In this document: positions 5,313 through 9,332 of the stretch, in pieces
Position numbering within the stretch: the first letter of the stretch is position 1
Layout of the letters: each line of letters begins with the position of its first letter
Source: Limnohabitans sp. Rim8
Lineage (GTDB): Bacteria; Pseudomonadota; Gammaproteobacteria; Burkholderiales; Burkholderiaceae_C
Direction: 5' to 3'
Length of the DNA: 9,332 bases
NCBI GenBank assembly: GCA_945877725.1
Contig: CAMDXR010000103.1
Location: 1-9,332 of the forward strand
Program-made: the position numbers and the translations under genes
The notes under the pieces: generated by a model
Told to the model about the DNA's origin: nothing
Database searches by the model: none
The model's input: only the letters and a program-made list of their open reading frames with translations

Positions 5313-8300
5313 AACACCGGCACCGCGAGCCGGGCCTTTGCGGTGGACACCCAAGCGCCCGCCCTGAGCTTGACCACGCCTGCCGACGTTTTGCTCAGTG
5401 CGTCTGAATTGGCCAACTTCAGCATGGCCTACAGCAGCACGGACTCTGCCAGCACGCCCGTGATGAGCGTGCAAATCGTGAACGCTTTGAACCTTGTGCA
5501 AACAGGCCTGAGCCTGAGCACCGCTAACAACGCCGTCACCGGAGATCTCTCGAGTTTGAGCGACGGGGTGTACACCTTAGAGGTCAGCAGCACCGATGCC
5601 GCAGGTAACGTCAGCTTGCGCAGCCAAGTGGTGACCATCGACAAAAGCGCGCCCACGGCCACCATTGTGCTGGCCGACAGCGCGCTCAAAGTGGGAGACA
5701 CATCGCTGGTGACCATCACCTTTAGCGAACCGGTCATCGGCTTGAGCAACCTCGACCTGACGGTGCCCAACGGCACACTGAGCACTGTTACCAGCACGGA
5801 CGGCGGTGTAACTTGGACCGCCACCTTCACGCCCACAACCAATGTGGAAGCTGCCAGCAACGCCATCACCTTGGCCACCAGTTACACCGACGTGGCGGGC
5901 AATGCGGGCACAGCCGCCAGCAGCGGCAACTTCAGCATCGACACCAACGCCCCTGCTGCCCCTGTGATCAACGTGGTCGCCACGGACAACGTCATTAACT
6001 TAAGCGAAGTTGGCACGACCCTGACCGGCACCAACGAGGCCGGGGCCACAGTGGCTTTGAGCATTGGCGGTTTTGTGCGCGCAGCCACAGTGGCTTCGGG
6101 TGCGACCAGCTGGAGCTACACCTTGACTACGGCAGACATCACAGCCATGGGCCAGGGCCTTAAAACCCTGAGCGCCACCCAGACCGACGCAGCGGGCAAC
6201 ATCAGCTCGGCAAGCACGCGGACCATCACGGTGGACACCAACCCGCCGACCGCCCCAACGATCGACTTGGTGGCTGGGAACGACATCATCAATGCGGCAG
6301 AACAGACCACAACCCTCACGGGCACCAACGAGGCTGGGGCCACAGTGGCGCTGACCCTTGGAACCAATACCCGAGCAGCGGCCGTAACAGGAACCACCTG
6401 GAGTTACGCCTTGGACTCCACGGACATCACGGCCATGGGCCAGGGCCTAAAAACCTTGAGTGCTACCCAGACCGACGCAGCGGGCAACGTCAGTGCAGCG
6501 GGCACGCGGGCGATCACGGTGGACACCAGTACGGCGACAGCCCCGGGAATCGACGTGGTGGCTGGGAACGACATCATCAACTTGAGCGAAGCTGGCGCAA
6601 CGATCACGGGCACCAACGAGGCCGGGGCCACAGTGGCGCTGACCCTTGGAACCAATACCCGAGCAGCGGTGGTGTCTGGAAGCACCTGGAGTTACACCTT
6701 GGACTCCACGGACATCACGGCCATGGGCCAAGGCCCGGAACAATTAAGCGCCACCCAGACCGACGCAGCGGGTAACGTCAGTGCTGCGGGCACGCGGGCC
6801 ATCACGGTGGACACCACCGCCCCCACGGCCCCGGGGATCGACTTGGTGGCTGGGAACGACATCATCAACTTAAGTGAAGTGGGTGCAACGATCACGGGCA
6901 CCAACGAGGCCGGAGCCACAGTGGCGCTGACCCTTGGAGCCAATACCCGGCCAGCGGTGGTCACCGGAACCACCTGGAGCTACACCTTGATTGGGGCAGA
7001 CATCACGGCCATGGGCCAGGGCCTAAAAACCCTGAGCGCCACCCAGACCGATGCAGCGGGTAACGCCAGCGCAGCGGGCACGCGGGCGATCACGGTGAAC
7101 ACCAACCCACCCACAGCCCCGGGGATCGACTTGGTGGCTGCGAACGACAACATCAACTTAAGTGAAGTGGGCGCAACGCTCACCGGCACCAACGCGGCCG
7201 GGACCACAGTGGCGCTGACCATTGGAACCAATACCCGAGCACCAGTCGTCACAGGAACCACCTGGAGCTACATCTTGGACTCCACGGACATCACGGCCAT
7301 GGGCCAAGGCGCGGAAACATTAAGCGCCACCCAGACCGACGCGGCGGGTAACGTCAGTGCAGCGGGCACGCGGGCCATCACGGTGGACACCATCGCGCCC
7401 ACGGCCCCGGGGATCGACGTGGTGGCTGGGAACGACAACATCAACGCGTCAGAACAAACCACAACCCTGACCGGGACCAACGAGGCCGGGGCCACAGTGG
7501 CCCTGACCATTGGAACCAATACCCGAGTACCAGTCGTCACAGGAACCACCTGGAGCTACACCTTGATTGGCGCTGATATCACGGCCATGGGCCAAGGCGC
7601 GGAAATCTTGAGCGCCACCCAGACCGACGCAGCGGGCAACGTCAGTACGCCGACTACAAGAGCGATCACGGTGAGTACCGTGGTGGCGGGCGTACCCACA
7701 ATCGACCTCGTGGCCACCGACGACGTCATCAACCTAGCCGAAGTCGGCACGACCCTCACGGGCACCAACATTGCCAACTCCAGTGTGGCCCTGAGCATTG
7801 GCGGCGTTACACGCCCGGCAGTTGTGTCGGGAACGACCTGGAGCTACACCTTGATTGGGGCAGACATCACGGCCATGGGTCAGGGCCCAAAAACCTTGAG
7901 CGCTACCCAGACCGACGCAGCGGGCAACGTGAGTGCAGCGGGCACGCGTGGCATTGTTGTTGACACACAGCTGCCGACCACCACCGCCAACGTCACCGCG
8001 ATCACGGACAACGTGGGCAACGTCACAGGCACAGTGGCCACCGGCGCAACAACGGACGACACTGTACTGGGGGTCAGCGGCACCTTGACGGTGGCCTTGG
8101 CAACGGGCGAGACGGTGCGAATCTATGACAACGGCACCTACTTGGGCAACGCCACGGTGGCCCTGGGCGCAAGCACCTGGACGTACACGGACACACGAAC
8201 AGCGGTACCTACGAACGGGCAACTGATCAGCTACACAGCGCGGGTCGCAGATGCGGCGGGCAACCAAAGCGCTGCGGGCACGGCCTACACGGCGACGGTG

Positions 8301-9332
8301 GACACCGTGGTAGCCGCCCCGTTCATTAACGATGTGGCCACCAACAACATCCTCAACGCACTGGAGCAAGCCACAACTTTGACCGGCACCAATGAAGTGG
8401 GTGCAGCGGTGACCTTGACCATTGGCAGTACGACCCGTACGGCGATGGTGACGGGAGGTACCTGGAGCTACACCCTGGACCCGACGGACATCACGGCCAT
8501 GGGCCAAGGCTCAGTAAGCCTGAGCGCTACCCAGACCGACGCAGCGGGCAACGTCAGTGCGGCAGGCACACGGGCCATCACGGTGGACACCGGTGTGCCC
8601 ACGGCCCCGGTGATCAATTTGGTGGCGACAGATGACAACATCGACTCAACTGAAGTAGGGACCGTCCTCACGGGAACCAACGAGGCCAACGCCACAGTGT
8701 CTTTGAGCATCGGAAGCTACACCCGTGCGGCCAACGTGATCGGAACGACCTGGAGCTATACCTTGGTGGCGGATGACATCACTGCGATGGGTCATGGCCC
8801 GGAGACATTGAGCGCCAAGCAAACAGATGCAGCAGGCAACGTGAGCGTGGCGGCCACACGGCCCATCACGCTTAACAATGCCCCAACTTTGAGCGCAGGC
8901 ACATTGGCGGGCTTTACGGAAGACACTTTCCAAGACATCACGTATGCGCAACTGGTGACTGCGGTCAATGCAAGCGATGTGGATTCAGATGCGATCAGCT
9001 TCAGGGTAGATGCGATCACGACGGGCACGCTGGAAAAACTGACGGGTTCGATTTGGGTGACGGCAGGTGTGGGCACGACGCTGGCGGCTGGAGAGAAGTT
9101 CCAGTGGAAAGGCGCACAAGACGCCAACGGGAGCTTGAGCGCATTCACGGTCAAGGCCTATGACGGCACGGCCTACTCGGCAGCGGCGGTACAGGTGTCG
9201 GCTGCGGTGACGGCGAGCAACGACGCGCCGGTGCTCAGCGCAGGCACGCTGACGGCGATCAGCGTGGGTGAAGACAGCAACAACGTGACAGCAGTTAGTT
9301 TGGGGCTGAGCGCGGTGACGTACGGCGTGGGC
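5310..9332 (+). CDS. Giant Ig-like/cadherin-like repeat protein (probable type I-secreted adhesin), both ends missing
   Basis: One uninterrupted plus-strand frame (codons starting at positions divisible by three) is open from a TGA at 5250 to the right edge. Recognisable protein begins at about 5310 with GNTGTASRAFAVDTQAP, the tail of an Ig-like domain. The order is: Ig-like domain 5355-5648; Big_12-type domain 5649-5948 (VTITFSEPVIGLSNLDL, then YTDVAGNAG); seven 96-98 residue Ig units 5949-7970; a 112-residue Ig domain 7971-8306; two more 96-residue units 8307-8879; a cadherin-like domain 8880-9224; and the start of a second from 9225. There are no cysteines past the junction, few Lys, and many Thr/Ala/Gly/Asp, as in extracellular repeat adhesins. 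The acidic D-D/N-D and TDAAGN motifs and inter-domain VDT linkers are typical of calcium-stiffened Ig rods such as BapA or SiiE; calcium binding here is inferred. No natural start is visible: GTG 5343 and ATG 5424 lie inside an Ig domain without ribosome sites, so the 5' end is missing. Likely role is adhesion or biofilm formation, inferred from architecture. Confidence 0.85.
5355..5948 (+). other. Two unlike Ig-like domains at the left of the adhesin
   Basis: The first domain (5355-5648, 98 residues) runs from APALSLTTPADVLLSASEL to VTIDKS and contains DGVYTLEVSSTDAAGN, a typical Ig-like strand pair ending in the D-x-AGN motif. The second (5649-5948, 100 residues) has VTITFSEPVIGLSNLDLTV, GGVTWTATFTPT and SYTDVAGN, the pattern of the bacterial Ig Big_12 family. 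Neither closely matches the 96-residue unit that follows, so they form a separate, non-amplified section. Confidence 0.7.
5949..7970 (+). repeat. Seven tandem 288-bp (96-residue) Ig-like repeats
   Basis: Copies begin at 5949 (98 residues), 6243, 6531, 6819, 7107, 7395 and 7683. The conserved tryptophan of W-S-Y occurs at 6111, 6399, 6687, 6975, 7263, 7551 and 7839, spaced exactly 288 bp. Each unit has, in order: I-D-L-V-A-x-N-D, I-N-x-x-E, T-G-T-N-E-A-G-A-T-V-A-L, T-x-W-S-Y, D-I-T-A-M-G-Q-G, L-S-A-T-Q-T-D-A-A-G-N and a VDT linker. This is the Ig-like class found in tandem in type I-secreted adhesins. Copies 2-6 are nearly identical even at the DNA level; copies 1 and 7 are more diverged. Confidence 0.92.
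7971..8306 (+). other. Interposed 112-residue Ig-like domain
   Basis: This domain breaks the regular array: the distance between flanking WSY tryptophans is 624 bp (7839 to 8463) and not 288. It contains TATGETVRIYDNGTYLGNA-like strands (here ALATGETVRIYDNGTYLG), STWTYTDTRTAVPTNGQ and YTARVADAAGNQSAAGT. The V-R-I-Y-D-N-G-x-x-L-G and W-x-Y-T-D-T-R pattern is common in Ig modules of large bacterial RTX adhesins. The tail DAAGNQSAAGTAYTATVDT resembles that of the 96-residue unit, so it is a related but separate module kept in frame. Confidence 0.75.
8307..8879 (+). repeat. Two further 96-residue Ig-like repeats
   Basis: Copies begin at 8307 and 8595, with the WSY tryptophans at 8463 and 8751, again 288 bp apart. 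Both keep DITAMG and TDAAGNVS, but they diverge more from the consensus than copies 2-6 (for example MGHG and SAKQTD in the last one). The final copy ends in ITLNN, merging into the cadherin-like domain. Confidence 0.88.
8880..9332 (+). other. Cadherin-like domains at the right edge (second one cut)
   Basis: Residues from 8880 read APTLSAGTLAGFTEDT, then YAQLVTAVNASDVDSDAISF, GTTLAAGEKFQWKGAQDANG and FTVKAYDGTAYS, about 115 residues. The E-D-T, A-S-D-x-D-S-D and V-K-A-Y-D-G motifs are those of cadherin-like or VCBS-associated repeats in type I-secreted proteins. A second copy begins at 9225 (APVLSAGTLTAISVGEDSNN) and is cut by the window edge. The aspartates in DVDSD are likely calcium ligands by family analogy. 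Confidence 0.7.

Noticed and set aside
5343..5465. A natural start for the giant protein at GTG 5343, ATG 5424 or ATG 5463
   Set aside because: All lie inside an Ig-like domain, none has a Shine-Dalgarno sequence, and recognisable domain sequence (GNTGTASRAFAVDT) begins before them.
6116..7798. A series of open frames of about 93 codons on the minus strand, spaced exactly 288 bp, each beginning with ATG
   Set aside because: They are antisense shadows of the plus-strand Ig repeats; the regular spacing simply reflects the 288-bp unit. Their products are Val/Ala/Pro-rich without ribosome sites or domain features, while the plus-strand frame gives clear Ig-like motifs without a stop.

Overview
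The window looks like part of a GC-rich betaproteobacterial chromosome, probably Comamonadaceae-like. This is inferred from codon use, the RND efflux pair and the style of the Ig-repeat adhesin; nothing in the window fixes the taxon. It has three blocks: a repeat-rich intergenic region (1-470), a two-gene efflux operon on the minus strand (471-4775), and the interior of a giant repetitive surface or secreted protein on the plus strand (about 5310 to the right edge, running out of the window).

Left region: a tandem array of a roughly 58-bp unit, each carrying a palindromic REP-like hairpin, lies downstream of the efflux operon. To its left are copies of a related element in the opposite orientation. 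The two forms share flanks and loop sequence but have different, still self-complementary stems.

Efflux operon: a periplasmic adaptor (membrane fusion protein) is followed after 12 bp by an HAE1-type RND inner-membrane transporter. Together they would form two parts of a tripartite proton-driven exporter. No outer-membrane channel gene is present in the window, so a TolC-like partner must be elsewhere.

Right region: after about 350 bp without a complete gene, the plus strand is open in a single frame to the end. It encodes at least 1,340 residues of tandem Ig-like domains: two unlike Ig domains, seven copies of a 96-98 residue unit, a different 112-residue Ig domain, two more copies of the 96-residue unit, then cadherin-like domains. 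This is the architecture of a large type I-secreted (RTX/BapA-like) adhesin. Neither end of the gene is present.

The most unusual point is at about 5304-5320. The 5'-truncated giant gene is joined head to head with a minus-strand fragment (5127-5312) that looks like the C-terminal end of a type I-secreted protein of the same general kind. Both pieces lack their 5' parts. This is either an inversion or rearrangement breakpoint, or an inverted chimera created during amplification or assembly.
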